Assembly: GCF_001680005.1 (NCBI RefSeq)
Contig: NC_033557.1
Span: forward strand, 868,001 to 932,000
From: Plasmodium coatneyi
Taxonomy: Eukaryota; Apicomplexa; Aconoidasida; Haemosporida; Plasmodiidae
Direction of reading: 5' to 3'
Length of the DNA: 64,000 nt
The notes below the pieces were generated by a model. It ran no database searches, had not been told where the DNA came from, and was given only the letters and a program-made list of their open reading frames with translations. Numbering within the stretch: the first letter of the stretch is position 1; each line of letters begins with the position of its first letter. Shown here in pieces: positions 21,421 through 33,800 of this stretch. Made by a program: the position numbers and the translations under genes.

Positions 21421-22714
21421 GAGTATCATATTTATTATTCGAAGATCTAAGAAGGAATATATAATGATCTGACATTGTAAAACTATAAAAATGGAGTACT
21501 AGGTAGAACTCCACGTAACGGAACACTTGTAACACCTAACCCTTTCCTTCCCTTCTACATATTTACCTCATATGTGTTCGTTATAATACCATTCAATAAC
21601 TTGCACTTTATATAAAGTTCCATCGGAATATGCACCTATGGGAACGTGCATTCCCATTCATTTATTCATTATTCACAATGTTGTATTATAATAAATAGCT
21701 CCATGAATTGTAATAATACGGTAAATATGTGCTCACCCACATAGGGGAGTAAAATATATACTGAGGAAAAGGAGAATGAAGGTTAGCTCAAATAGTACAT
21801 AATGCTTATTTCCTGTATATAAATAAATTATAGTGTATTTATCAAAAAAAGGGAAAAATAGAAAAAATTTCTTTTTACTGAACACTTATAAATGAAAAAA
21901 AAAAAAAAAAAAAATGGGGAAGTATATTTTGCACATTAGTTATATGGTACAAGTTAACAATTTTTTTCTGAATGAACAACAAGCAACATTCCTTCCCTTT
22001 TAAAATTATATCAAGCAAACATGAATTAAGTAACATAAGCAGAAATTTTTATCTGAGAGAGTAGAAATTGTGTACCCCTATTGGTACAATAATTGAATAA
22101 GGTATGGAATATTATAATAATACTCAAGGGGAGGGAGGGCAGCCACTAAGCATAATCCAACAATAATAGAATAAGCGAATGAAGGAAGCAAGCAACGATA
22201 TGAGAGAAGAAGAAAGTTTAAATCATTTATTTCCCCTTACGTTCTATTTTACTATTCCAGCATATTTGTTACTATTTCTACACTCTTCAATTCTTCATAA
22301 TAACTTCGTACACGTGTATAATGTGTTATCGTCCCCCCTAAAGAATTAAGCAATATATGTACATCATTAATTGGAAGAAAGAAGAAAGTAAAAAATTTTA
22401 CCTGCAAAAAAAAATTCTATGCAAAGAAAATTTTGTACAAAAAAATTTCGTACATGCACAATTTGCATCCACATGCTACATGTACATATATATGTGTATG
22501 TTCATATACATATATATGCACATTGTATGAACAACGCTATAAAAGAATTGTAACAATGTACACTTATTAAAGAAGTAAATATAAAAATATGTATTCATGA
22601 ATTTTAATCATCCTAAAATGTTCGAAAATTTGATATTTTTATTCTTTACAAACATATATGAACAACATCTCTAAATTTAATTCCATCACTTATACACAAA
22701 GATATACATGAAAT
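21421..22714. other. AT-rich 5' region of KIR D
   Basis: No gene is visible. It includes one copy of a dispersed element with the core GCTCAAATAGTACATAATG at about 21,788, which recurs near 32,150, 56,037 and (diverged) 56,610, and then long AT-rich sequence up to the KIR D start. Confidence 0.55.
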
Positions 22715-24249
22715 ATGTCGAAGGGGGGAACATTTCTGCCGGTTAATCCTTATTAGGAACGGAAACATATATATTAGGCGAATAATATTTTATGCATAAT
22801 ATGTTGAATTGGGAGGTATAATATACATAGGAGTGTACATATATATATATTCTACTCATTACATTTGTAGGAGAGTGATTGGCAACAAATACCCTCCTAT
22901 AAGGACATCTACACTAAGTTTGACTATGCTACTGAAAATTCTTGTGGTGATCATACGGGGGCTGAAGCAGTGAAAAGTGCATTGCAGAGTAAATTAGAGC
23001 ACTATGGAAGCGTGGGGAGCTATGAGGGAAACATTGTGGGAGCCTGGTGTCACACACCTAAAATGAAAATAAACAATTTGTCCTATGAAGAACGTTGCAA
23101 CTTCCTCTATTATTGGATAGGGGACACAGGTTTCAAAACTATGAGGAAAACTGACCAGTTCTCCGCAGCTATGAATGATGTCTACACCCACTTAGAGAAA
23201 ATAAATATTAGTATTAAATGCCCAACTGTACACACTGACAACATCACTAAGGAAATTTTTGAGCAGCGTAGAACAGTGTTCGACTTTTCTTTTGACTATG
23301 AGCATATAAGGGGTAGGCTACAATTGTTTAACAACTCCTGTGAGAAAGGCTACTACGAACACTTAGAATCCGCTGTTAAAGCATTTCAAGCTGTACTTGC
23401 TGATTGTCAAAGCAAATGGGACAAAGATCCCTATTGTAGAGAATTCAAAAATAAATACGATTTAAGCAGCAACAACAATAATAATAATAACCCACTCACC
23501 TTATCATATAATGGAACATCTAATTCAGAACAGACAAATGGACAGAGTGTCACAATTTATAACAACGTTCAGTTAAAACTGAACTTTGGCTCTACAACAA
23601 ATACAACAGCACTTGCGGCTTCTATGTCCATATTGGGTGTAGTCGGTCTACCAGCGGCTGCCTTTTTTTTATATAAGGTAAGTATACATAATTACTATGT
23701 TAGAAGTTTAAATAATAATAATAATATTTATTATTATTATTTCATTCTTATTTCATACTTAAAAATATATATATTTCTACTTATATATATATATATATAT
23801 ATATGGACAATAGACTGTACAATGTACATATGTGGCTCCATATATATATTTGCTAATTATACATATGTATATAGGTATGTCTATATATATGTATGTCTAC
23901 ATACATTTTTTCCAGCCTTAACACTCTTTCTTTTTCCCTTCCCGTACCTCCTTTCCCTTAGCATAATCTTCTACCCTCCTGGATAAAGGACAACTTTTTG
24001 GGGGGAGGAAGGAACAATAGAAATAGAAATAAAAGAAGGTCCGCTGTGGGACGCAACTTCGACTCCCTAACAGAAGACGGCACTTCTACATTCGATTCTA
24101 CGGACACCTCCACAATAGGTGACGATTCCACAGCGGATGCTTCTACCATATATTATGGGAGACCATCACCACCATCTACCACCAGAAGAGGAAGAGCAGC
24201 AAGTAATACACGACAGGGAAATAAAAATATACGTTATGAACGTATGTAA
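22715..24249 (+). CDS. kir: KIR D variant antigen
   Basis: Exons 22715-22741 (MSKGGTFLP), 22871-23677 and 23962-24249, all phase 0; 373 residues. Exon 2 has IPSYKDIYTKF, CNFLYYWIGD and FDFSFDYEHI. A stretch of seven Asn and a predicted beta-rich stalk (VTIYNNVQLKLNFG) come before the membrane segment SILGVVGLPAAAFFLYK. The tail exon starts HNLLPSWIKDNF and ends KNIRYERM. The NVQL stalk is shared with KIR I and KIR K, so these three form a subgroup. Intron 2 is AT-rich, unlike the satellite-filled intron of KIR J and M. No damage is seen. Confidence 0.9.
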
Positions 24250-25706
24250 TATGTTCCTTCCTCAAATTGTAAGTAACGTATGCAATGTGTTATCCCTCCC
24301 TTTCTCCTAATTTTTTTTTATGAATATGCGTACACAACATGAAATGTAATGCCATACCCTTCCTACTTCCTATTAATTATAAGTGGCATGATAGCGTATA
24401 TTCCCCCCTTCAAATTATAAGGACGTGCAATACCTTCATACATAAAAAAGAGCAGATGCTACCATTATATGCATACATTGTACACATAAATTGTACGCAT
24501 AAATTCTACACATATTACAATAAATGAGCAACATTCACCTCCCGACACATATATACATAGGGCGATCACCATTTCCTACTTCACATGTATACGTACATGA
24601 ATCACTCCTAATACATGTAAACCATTTTACTTATTTATGTTTAGTGTGCCTGCTCCATCGCTCTCCCCCTTTTTTTTTTTTTTTTTTTTTTTAATATTAT
24701 TATTCTTTCATATGCACAAATGTGGTGTTATCACCCTTTTTTCCTTCCTTAGACCCTTCCTTTCTTTCTTTTCATTCCTTCTTATTCCTTCTTTCCTTCT
24801 TATTCCTTTTTTTCTTCTTATTCCTTCTTTCCTTTACTTCCTTCTTTTTCATTCTTATTGCTTCTTTCCTTCTTTTTTTTTTTTCTTTCTTTTCCTTTCT
24901 TTTCCTTTCCTTATTCCTTCTTTCCTTCTTTTTCCTTCTTTTTTTTCCTTCCTTCATTTTAACTTTTTTTTCCTTATACATTTATTGGATTTGCGAATAT
25001 ATATTAGAGTACGTGAACATAGGGGTAATGATGATAATGATATATATATATGTACCAATTAATAGATGCTAACATGATACCTACGAAAAGAGAAACTCCA
25101 AATATTTTTTGCAAAACCTTCATTAATTCAACATTCTGAACACTTCTGAACGCCCCTGTAAAAAAAAATCTTCTAATCTATATGAATTCCTTGAACTGTA
25201 TATAAAGTATATACCAGAAAGAAAAACAAAAAAAAAAAGAAGTGTATAATCTCAAATTTTTTTACTCCTTCCATAAAATTTTCCTCTGCTCAAAAGAGAG
25301 GCGAAAATTTTCCATAAAAACTTCGAAAAAAAAGCAAAAGAAAGTAAAAACTTCCAAAAAAAGAAAAGTAAAAACTTCGAAAAAAAAGGAAAAGAAAGTA
25401 AAAATTTCCAAAAAAAGAAAAGTAAAAACTTCCATAAAAAGGAAGTAAAAACTTTCATAAAAAACTTCCTACACATATATATATACTTCCATAAAAAGCT
25501 TCCTGCATATATGTACACTTCCTACACATAACCATTATAAAAAAAAAACAAATGAAAAAAAAAAAAAATTAGGGAATATGCGTGCATACACACATATATA
25601 TGGTACATATATATATATGAATATATATATATATATATGTAAAGGAAAACAGCACACATTTCTAACATGAACTTATTACTTACATAAAAAACTGTACATA
25701 TGAACA
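24250..25706. repeat. Spacer with pyrimidine and AAAAACTTC repeats
   Basis: Between KIR D and E there is a T/C-rich tract with a CTTATTCCTTCTTTCCTT unit (about 24,725-24,975). A second array of an A-rich minisatellite with the core AAAAACTTCC follows (about 25,270-25,510). The rest is AT-rich. No gene was found. Confidence 0.65.
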
Positions 25707-27196
25707 ATGGCGCCAGACGATGCAATATTAACGGTTAGTTAACACCTCAACTCCCCCCTTCCTTTCTTCTATTATTCAGTGTGAATAATTGTATACTAAA
25801 CATACAGCATTTTATATAGAGCACTGCAGGTTGTATGGTGGGTATATATAAACATACATCTATTTTGTTCCTTATATTTTTTTGTAGGAGAAAGAATTGG
25901 AGACGCTACCCTCAAGAGTAAAGTATAAGGAGTTAAATGAGAAGTCCGAAAATGGTGGAGATACGGGGTGCTGGAGTGAATTGGAGGATAAATTAAAGAA
26001 TTATATTACGAATAATGACCTTATTCTTAAAAGAATTGTATGGGCATTTTGCTATATATATGAAATGGATGACAGCAGACGTAACAGTGAAGGACGGTGT
26101 TGTTGGTTTTATTATTGGGTAGGAGATATATTGTCAAATAAATTGGAAGACTTAGAGTTTGGGGCTGCTATGAATATTTTATATAATAAAATGGAAAGTG
26201 AGGACAAAGGACAGAAGTGTGAGTTCATGTACTCCTACCAAAATAAGGATGTATTCCAAGCATTGAAATCAGTATTTGATTTCAAGAAGGACGTAGCAGA
26301 CTTGAAAGCACAATTAGAAGGAGGGAATAAACCGTGTGATGACAAATATCACACACATCTAAGGAATGTAGAGAGTGCCTATGAAATATTAAAGAGCGAA
26401 TGTAAGGAAAATATTATGAAAGAGTGGTATGAAGCATTCACAACTAAATATGGAAATTACAAGAGTGCAGATCAATTACAATTGAATTGTGAATTAACAG
26501 AGCAAGGAGAAGCAATTACACACACATCGGATTCCGCTGTCGAAGGAACTGGTACTGCTTCCATTGCAGTTCCTTCTGCATTGGACGCCACAGCAATAGG
26601 ACTACCAACAATTGCTCCATTCCTCCTCTACAAAGTAAGTAATAACTACAATTACGAATAATTAGAAAAATTATAATAGAGCTATATATATATATACACA
26701 TATATGCCCATACATATATATGTATGTAAACATATGTATACACATATATATAACAATATATATGTATATATGTATGTTTTACATATATATGTACTTATAT
26801 ATGTATATGTATATATGTATATATGTAATACACCTTCCACCTTTCCCCACGTCCTTCCCATTTATATTACTTTCCTTTTATTTTTAGTATAATCTTCTAC
26901 CTGATTGGTTAAGTAGTCATTTTAAAGGAAGAAGGAACAATAAAAGTAGAAGAAAAAGAACAACAAGAACAGCAACAATGGGACATCATCACTTTGACGA
27001 CGACACACTCACAGAAGACACCTCAAGGTACGGTTCAACAGTTGATGGTTCTTCATCCAATTTAACAACAACAGATTCGGAAACAGATGCATCTACTATA
27101 TATAATGGGAAATCTTCCCAAAGAGGAGCAAATAATAATAATAATAGAAGTGAACAGCTACGTCCACAACATCAGCAACAAAGACAACAGCAATAA
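25707..27196 (+). CDS. kir: KIR E variant antigen with shortened tail
   Basis: Exons 25707-25733 (MAPDDAILT), 25888-26634 and 26888-27196; 360 residues. Exon 2 begins EKELETLPSRVKYKELNEK, nearly the same as KIR L, and contains CCWFYYWVGD. The membrane segment is ATAIGLPTIAPFLLYK. The tail exon starts YNLLPDWLSSHFKG, contains a His/Asp block (HHHFDDD) and Ser/Thr repeats, then a Gln-rich run, and stops at TAA 27,194-27,196. In the same frame the sequence continues to a standard family end (RNISYGRM, stop 27,250-27,252). The present stop therefore removes the last 18 residues. Confidence 0.87.
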
Positions 27197-27252
27197 CAGA
27201 GACAAAGGTCACAGAAGCAGACGTCAAGAAATATTAGTTATGGGAGAATGTA

Positions 27253-28192
27253 ACATGTAACAGGTAATATCCTTAATAAAAGTTACCATGTACACACACA
27301 CACGTCATGTCTGTTGCCGTCATTTGTGGTTGTTTTTTTGCTTGCTTCCTTTTTTAGTGCTTCTTTTTTTATTTTTTAATTTAGTTTAAGTATATTCTAA
27401 AATTGTGAGAATATTTTTCCTTCATATATATGTACATATTGCATTATATAAATACTTCTTTCTTTTTGTATAAAATGTGTATATGGAGAGTCGTTTGGGG
27501 GGGCCATATGCGAATATAACTTATTATTATGCTATTTCAGTGTGTGTGTTACATATATATATTTTTAAAATGAAGAAAGAATTTACTATTAGAATGTACA
27601 AAAATAATTAATGCAGATGATGCCATAATACAGAATAAAGGAAAAAAAAAAAAATTGATTTTAAAATGCACATAATTATATATATGTTATGTTGTTGTTT
27701 CCACAAAAACAATTATTAAGTTAACATTGGTTAATATTTTGAACAAAAATAATACGCATTTATCAATTGTATATTGCACATGTGACGGTACAGTAGGAGC
27801 CAATTGTGCTCACATTTAGAGTTTAGAGTTGTGCATGTTTGCATGCTCAAAAGATTTTTATTAGTATGCATATTCTTCTCTTCCTATATATAATTAATAT
27901 ATATTCCCGTATTATATCCTTTTTCATTTCATTCATTTTTATAAATCTATACGCTCTTCTCTTACTAAATATAGAAATGAATAAGTATGCACAACGTTTG
28001 TGTAAAAAAGGACGACGGGAAGGAAGAAGAAAGTAAAAGCTTAATATGTGCTTCCTTTTTCTGTAATCAATATAGGGAAGGAACAAAGGAAAAATGTTCC
28101 CACACATATATATATTACAAATGTATAAATATATATAAGAGCAGAAACACACATTTTATATAACATATACTAAATAATGTATATGAGGAACA
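27253..28192. other. AT-rich spacer between KIR E and KIR F
   Basis: Ordinary AT-rich intergenic sequence with T-runs and TATATA tracts. I see no gene and no ordered repeat. Confidence 0.5.
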
Positions 28193-30024
28193 ATGACAAA
28201 AGTAATACAAAGTTTATTTATTTCCATAAAATAAGATGTATATTCATTTGGTGTACATATAATATTGCTCTATGTGCACAATATAATAAAGATATAAATG
28301 TATATACTTTTCACTGAAATTACATTTATAGGAGGAACAGCACTGCAGTGAGGATGACTTACCCTCCAGAAGGATATATAAAGCATTTGAACATAATGGC
28401 AATCATCAATGTGCGAGCATCACCTCATGGGAGAATGGAGTATTGGATATACTGGCACGTGGAATAAGCGATACCACGAGATTTGCAACATATGCCAAGG
28501 AAATTGCACAAGCTTGGTGCAATGTAACTAAGGTAAAAACAGGAAGTTCACCATGTGATAGAATTTGTGACTTTTTTTATTTTTGGTTAGGAGGTACATT
28601 ATGTGGCAGGAAGATGGAGAGTACCCTATTTCAAAGTACTATGCAAGAAGTTTATAAGAAATTAAGGGGCTCCGACGACCACTGTAGTTACCAACATATG
28701 AACAGTAAGGTTGATTGTACTAATTTCCAGCGAAGAAAAAAAGTCTTTGATTATCTCCATGACTATAGGACGATAAAGAAACAACTAAAACAAAATAGCG
28801 ACTCCTCCTGTGCTGGGGCATATGACACCTACCTAAAAGGCGATAAGGGAAGTAGTAGAGATGGTGGAGCTGATGGTGCTTATAGACCAATACAAGCAAG
28901 TTGGACAGCTAATCAAGATGATTACTTTAGAAAATTCTGGGATCAGTTCGAAGGTAATGGTGATGGTAGTAGTGGTACTATCCCAAAACCAGGGGACTTG
29001 AAGAATAAAGCTATGAGGGAGGATCCTCCATCCGATGAGGAAAATCTCCTTTCCTGTTTGGAAGAGCTCTATTCAGTAGTTGTTGCATCATTACCACAGC
29101 AGGATGAAGCGCCAACAGATCAGGTGCCACAGGGTGATGGGGGTGGAAGTGGCGTCGCCCCTGCTGCTGTCTCCTCTGTACTTGGCACCGCATTAATTGG
29201 ACTGCCCGCCATCACATTTTTTCTATATAAGGTAAGTACATAGTAACAATTATAATTGCCCATTCTAATTACAATTACAATTGTCCATTTATAAGTATAC
29301 AGAATTGTCTCCATTTATAAGTATACAGAATTGTCTCCATTTATAAGTATACACAATTGTCTCCATTTATAAGTATACATAATTGTCTCCATTACTATAA
29401 TTACAACAATTGTCCATTTATAATTGTCCATTAGACAATTGTCCATTATAATTACAAAGTACAATTGTTCATTTATAATTATATATAATTGTCCATTCAT
29501 AATTACAATTTATAAAATGAAAATGTATAAATAATTATAATAACAATAATAATGATGTCTACTATTATTATTTGTTCTTTATTTAAAATAAAAATGAATA
29601 CACAATAGACTGTGCATTTTGCGTGGTACACTCTTTCCCTCACACTAACTCCCCCTCACACCCCTTCCCTTCACTCCATTACCCGCATTCCCCTTCTTCT
29701 CTTCCGTTTCAGTACGATCTTCTACCTTCTGGAATAAAGAACACCCTTTCCTTCTTTGGAAACAACAGCAACTCCCCCAGAAGCAGAAAAAGAAGATCTA
29801 TGGAATGGCATTTCAATAACAGTTCTTCGAACGACGACTACGACGACCATTCTATGGAATACACAATGGTTAGGTCTACCACAACAGAATATTCCACAGC
29901 ATCAGAATTTGATGTGCAGTCTACAAGAGCAGGAAGAACAAGAACAGGAACAAATGCAAATAATAATAATACTCCAGGTCATCATCACCGGAAGAACAAA
30001 AATATACGTTATCAAGGTATGTAA
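28193..30024 (+). CDS. kir: KIR F variant antigen
   Basis: Exons 28193-28201 (MTK), 28332-29231 and 29713-30024, phase 0; 406 residues. Exon 2 opens EEQHCSEDDLPSRRIYKAF and contains CDFFYFWLGG and FDYLHDYRTI. The stalk is Gly/Ser/Pro-rich (GDGGGSGVAP), followed by the membrane segment GTALIGLPAITFFLYK. The tail exon reads YDLLPSGIKNTLSFFGNN and ends KNIRYQGM. Intron 2 carries a 24-bp tandem repeat. The gene is convergent with KIR G, with only 191 bp between the stops, so the two transcripts probably overlap. That is an inference. Confidence 0.9.
29281..29400. repeat. 24-bp tandem repeat in KIR F intron 2
   Basis: About five copies of TTGTCTCCATTTATAAGTAT plus a variable end lie head to tail. 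The downstream 100 bp holds more diverged TTGTCCATTTATAATT copies. It lies inside the intron and should not affect the protein. Confidence 0.85.
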
Positions 30025-30215
30025 CACCTCAAGGAAGGGGGGACGGGGGAAGGAGGATTGCCCCTTCCTCGCTCCTTTCCTCCTCCTTCCATCCCCTAAC
30101 GTAACCTCCCTTCCACCAGCCTAACAACCTTCCTTCCAGCTACCACCACCCCTAACAACCTTCCTTCCACCTACCACCCACCTAACAACCCACCATCCCT
30201 AACAACCTTCCTTCT

Positions 30216-31578
30216 TCATCTGGTGGATGATGATGACGTATATGGGATTGAATATTCGGACGAATATTCTGTAGAAGAACCGTCGTCATAGTCGTGCTCC
30301 TCAAACTCATTAAATTCTCTCCTAGGGGACCTTTTTTTTCTTCCATTTCCAGAGTGGTTATGCTTCTTCAAAATGAAAGGTTTATACTTGTAAAAAAAGT
30401 ATGCCAATGTTGGTAATCCTATTGCAGCTAATGCACCAGACACAGCAGCAGGGGCGACACTACCATCGGAACCTGGTTCACCTTCCTTTCTATGACTACC
30501 ACCACCGTCACTCCCTCCTTTTCCTTCTCCACCAGAAACACCATCCACTAAATTACATGTATAAGAGGAATCTAGACTGCAAGTTCCAGTGGCTGCTGGT
30601 CCAGAGGAACCGGGAGACTGGTGTCCTGTCGACCCTGGTCCGGAAGAACCGGAACCAGAAGAACCTGGATTCCAAGTTCCCGTAGAACCTGGTCTTGGAC
30701 TACCGGTGTTTTGATTACCAGTGGAACCGGTACCAGAAGAACCTGGGTTCCACGTTCCTGTAGAACCGGAACCGGAAGAACCTGGGTTCGGATTACATTT
30801 CAATATTTCTTCGTCACATTTCCCATCAGTCATCTTCGAACTAAACCAGGTACAAAAGGGATCATTAGTACCTTTTCCATTTGGGCAGTATGTATTTACA
30901 GTTGTACATGCTCCTTTTAGCTTTTCTAAATGTTGGTGATATGCTGGGACACAAGATTTCTGCGCTAAACTTGAATATGACTCAATAAGTAGGTAGTCTC
31001 TATAATAATCATACATTAGTTTCCTCTGCTGGAAAATGTCCAAGCTAATATTTCCGTATAGGTTAGTGCATATATTTCCAAGAGCTCTTCCCTTTAATAT
31101 ACCATAAATTGCTCCTATGATAGTTGGAAACGATTCAGGAACTGTTGAATGCTCTGATATTATACCTCCCAACCAATAATAGAAATCATAACAAAGTTCA
31201 TCAGTGTGGGTGTTGACCCCCCCTGTTCGATGTGTATAACACCATGCCTCTACAATTTTATTTGCGTAGTCCTCAGCATGGCTATCTACTTTAAGATAAG
31301 TTTTTATTCCATCCTTAGCTTCTGTTAGTTTGCTTTGATCACTACACCAAGTTCGCCCACTTCCTTTTGGCAATTCTCCGTACAGAACGTTCTGCGATGG
31401 TAACTGAGCCAAATGTTGTTCCTATGAAATATAATTAGCAAAATATATATGTGTGCTACTATACACTACTTTATTATTCCTTATTATATTGTACGTAGGA
31501 TATATATATGTACGCACTACTAAAATGTAGTTTGAATAAGGAAATAAATATGATTACCGTTGCCTTTTCCCCCGTCAT
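30216..31578 (-). CDS. kir: KIR G variant antigen with CD99-identical segment and no last intron
   Basis: Exon 1 31558-31578 (MTGEKAT), exon 2 30216-31421; 408 residues. Exon 2 starts [20 protein letters not shown] and contains [10 protein letters not shown] and [10 protein letters not shown] repetitive stalk of [17 protein letters not shown] units (13 residues, about 30,590-30,790) is followed by the CD99-like segment (residues 300-322) and the membrane segment [19 protein letters not shown]. Unlike every other KIR here, the reading frame passes straight from FFYK into the tail ([20 protein letters not shown]) without an intron. The tail ends in Ser/Thr-rich sequence (SSSTR) without the I-x-Y-x-x-M end. 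No break is seen. Confidence 0.9.
30477..30545 (-). other. CD99-like segment within KIR G
   Basis: The 23 codons encode [16 protein letters not shown] followed by SHRKEGE. From memory this is identical to a stretch of the primate CD99 ectodomain. P. knowlesi KIR proteins are known to carry CD99 matches of this kind (P. knowlesi genome paper, 2008). The segment sits just outside the predicted membrane segment, with seven residues between. Confidence 0.9.
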
Positions 31579-32580
31579 TGTTGATGTGCATATGAGTATA
31601 TATATATATATATGTATATATATATTTTTGGCCTTTCCCCCCTTTTGCCTTGTATAAGGAAATTTTTGTGTTATAAAAATGTTGTGTGTATTGTGTGTGC
31701 TGTTTTCCCCCTTTTTCTTCCTTAGACTTATATATATATACATGCATATATATAGTTATATATACGTATACATAGAAATATATATGTATATTTATATATA
31801 TAGCATTTATATATATATGTACATGAAGGGAAACAAATAAATACTCTCTCTCACAAACGAAGTAGGAGCTGGTTCGGAAAAAAAAAAAAATTGAAAGAAA
31901 AAAAAGAAAGGAAAGGAGAAAATTCCATTCTCTTCCAGCATATATTTTTAATTTTTCGCTTAAAAGGGAAGAAAAAAGAAAAAAAAAAAGAGGAAAAATT
32001 GCTGACCCTTCCTAAAAAAGAAGTTCATGTATTTTAAAAAAAAGAAAAGGAACGAAAAGGAAGAAGGAGGATGAAGGTACATGAATATATGCAAAAAGTA
32101 CAATGTGCACACTTAAAGAGTAGGAGGGGAAGAAGATCGGGGGTGCTCAAAATAGTACATAATATAGTGCACATGCTATGTATAAGTTATTTATAGTGTA
32201 TTTATGGGAGAAAAGTAAAAAAAAAAAAAAAAAAAAGGGGAAAGTACTGAACTCCTTTGAAAAAGTGTTTATATATTTAAAAAAAAAATAATAATAAAAA
32301 AAAGGAAGGGATGAAGGAATAAGAAGGAAAGAAGGAAAGAAGGAAAGAAGGAAAGAAGGAAAGAAAGAATGATGGAAAGAAGGAAAAAGAAGGAATAAGG
32401 AAGGAAAGAAGCAATCAAAAGGAATAAGAAGGAATAAGGGTAGAAGGAATGAAAAAAAAAGGAGTAAACGTTTTATATATATATATATATGCCCATTAAT
32501 TATAATCATTATAAAAGAACTGAAAATTTTTTTTTGTACTACTTCACATCTCAAAAATATATGGGGTACTTTTTAAATGA
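31579..32580. other. AT-rich spacer with A-rich and GAAGGAAA tracts
   Basis: AT-rich sequence upstream of KIR G. It contains one copy of the dispersed GCTCAAA-ATAGTACATAAT element (about 32,146-32,166) and a GGAAAGAAGGAAAGAAGG purine tract (about 32,320-32,410). No gene is supported. Confidence 0.55.
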
Positions 32581-33149
32581 ATTTTACACAGAAATAAGCA
32601 GTATTAGAAATGGGCACAAATGGAAAGTTGAAGGAGGAGATGGATCCATGTAATCAAGTAAGGAAAATTTAAAAGCATTTTGTAAAATATTATATTCATC
32701 AAATTGTAAAAATGGAGCAATTAGGAATGTGTGTAGAGTGGTATATATGTTGTTTGTTGCATTTTGGGGGAAAATGCTTGCAACAGTTAAATTCAAGAAT
32801 GATGTTCACTACACTGGAATATGAAGCAAGAAGCGGAAATAATTGTAATAATAAACATACATAAATAGAAGTACAGGTATGAGGTGCATTAAAACCGTAT
32901 GGGGATCTTGCAGATTATAAGGACAGGATTATAAATACTTTATGTAGAGTGAGTTCATTGTCTATAGGGGGGAACATAGAGCCACTAGTCTCTTCTGTTA
33001 TATATTCTATATAAATTGGTTGGGACATATATAATAGCAACGATAGGAACGGAGGTAACAGCAACCCTATTCCAACACCATCACAACTAAAATGTGAAGG
33101 AGTAGGTCTAAGTGCAGAAAGGACACGAAAGAAGCGATATATCACCATA

Positions 33150-33800
33150 CTATTGAGGAAAAAACATAGAGTCCATCACAGGATGGAGCTTCCTTTAATG
33201 CTGCCCCTGCTGCCGTACCTTCTGCATTAGCTGCAGTAGGATTACCAACAATTGGTGCATTATTTTTATATAAAGTACATAATTATAATTACCACCAAAA
33301 CCACGACATATATGTGAAATATATATATATACGACTGTATACATACATATACACATATATGTACACACATATGTACATTCATATATACATATATATCGGT
33401 ATATATGTATCTACATATGTATGTACATTTCTTTTTTTGCTTCAGTACACCTATATTTTCTGGAATGAGAAGTAACTCTTCTTCTGGCAGCAAAAACAGA
33501 AGAAACAGAACCAGAAGAAAAGGTAGATCCACCGCCCACCGCAACTTTGATCCATTAGTAAACAGTTCAACAATAGAAGGTTCTGCAACTATAGGTGATT
33601 CTACATTAAAGGATCCATCTGAATATTGTTCTTAATATACTACTGGAACAGAATCATCCAACAGAAGAGGAAGGGGAAGAAATAATGGAAGACAACCACA
33701 AAGGCAAAAACCACAAGAACAAAGACAACAGCAAAGCCAACAGCATCAGCAACAAAGAACCAATATACAATATCATCCCTACATAAAAAAAGTTGCCCCC
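33150..33800 (+). pseudogene. Decayed KIR (membrane and tail exons only)
   Basis: At about 33,185-33,274 the frame GASFNAAPAAVPSALAAVGL then PTIGALFLYK ends at a GT donor, the standard end of a KIR main exon. After TTCAG at 33,445 a tail exon follows, but the expected phase (TAC-ACC-TAT) meets a stop after nine codons. The family-like reading (TPIFSGMRSN to DPSEYCS) is in another frame and stops at 33,633-33,635. A Gln/Arg-rich remnant runs on to about 33,800. The 32,580-33,150 stretch upstream shows no CxxLYYW motif and only short frames. It may be badly decayed exon sequence, but I cannot prove that. Confidence 0.75.

Noticed and set aside
24637..25072. Phe/Leu/Ser-rich plus-strand ORFs as membrane proteins
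   Set aside because: They are translations of a T/C-rich low-complexity tract in several frames.
29281..29400. CRISPR-like array at the 24-bp repeats
   Set aside because: Repeats are contiguous without unique spacers and lie in an intron of a eukaryotic gene.
30477..30545. Recent horizontal transfer of host CD99 DNA
   Set aside because: Protein identity alone cannot separate transfer from convergence; host nucleotide comparison is required and could not be run here.
32580..33150. KIR domain exon of the decayed KIR
   Set aside because: No CxxLYYW or LPS motif and only short interrupted frames; similarity cannot be shown by eye, so only the membrane and tail parts were annotated.
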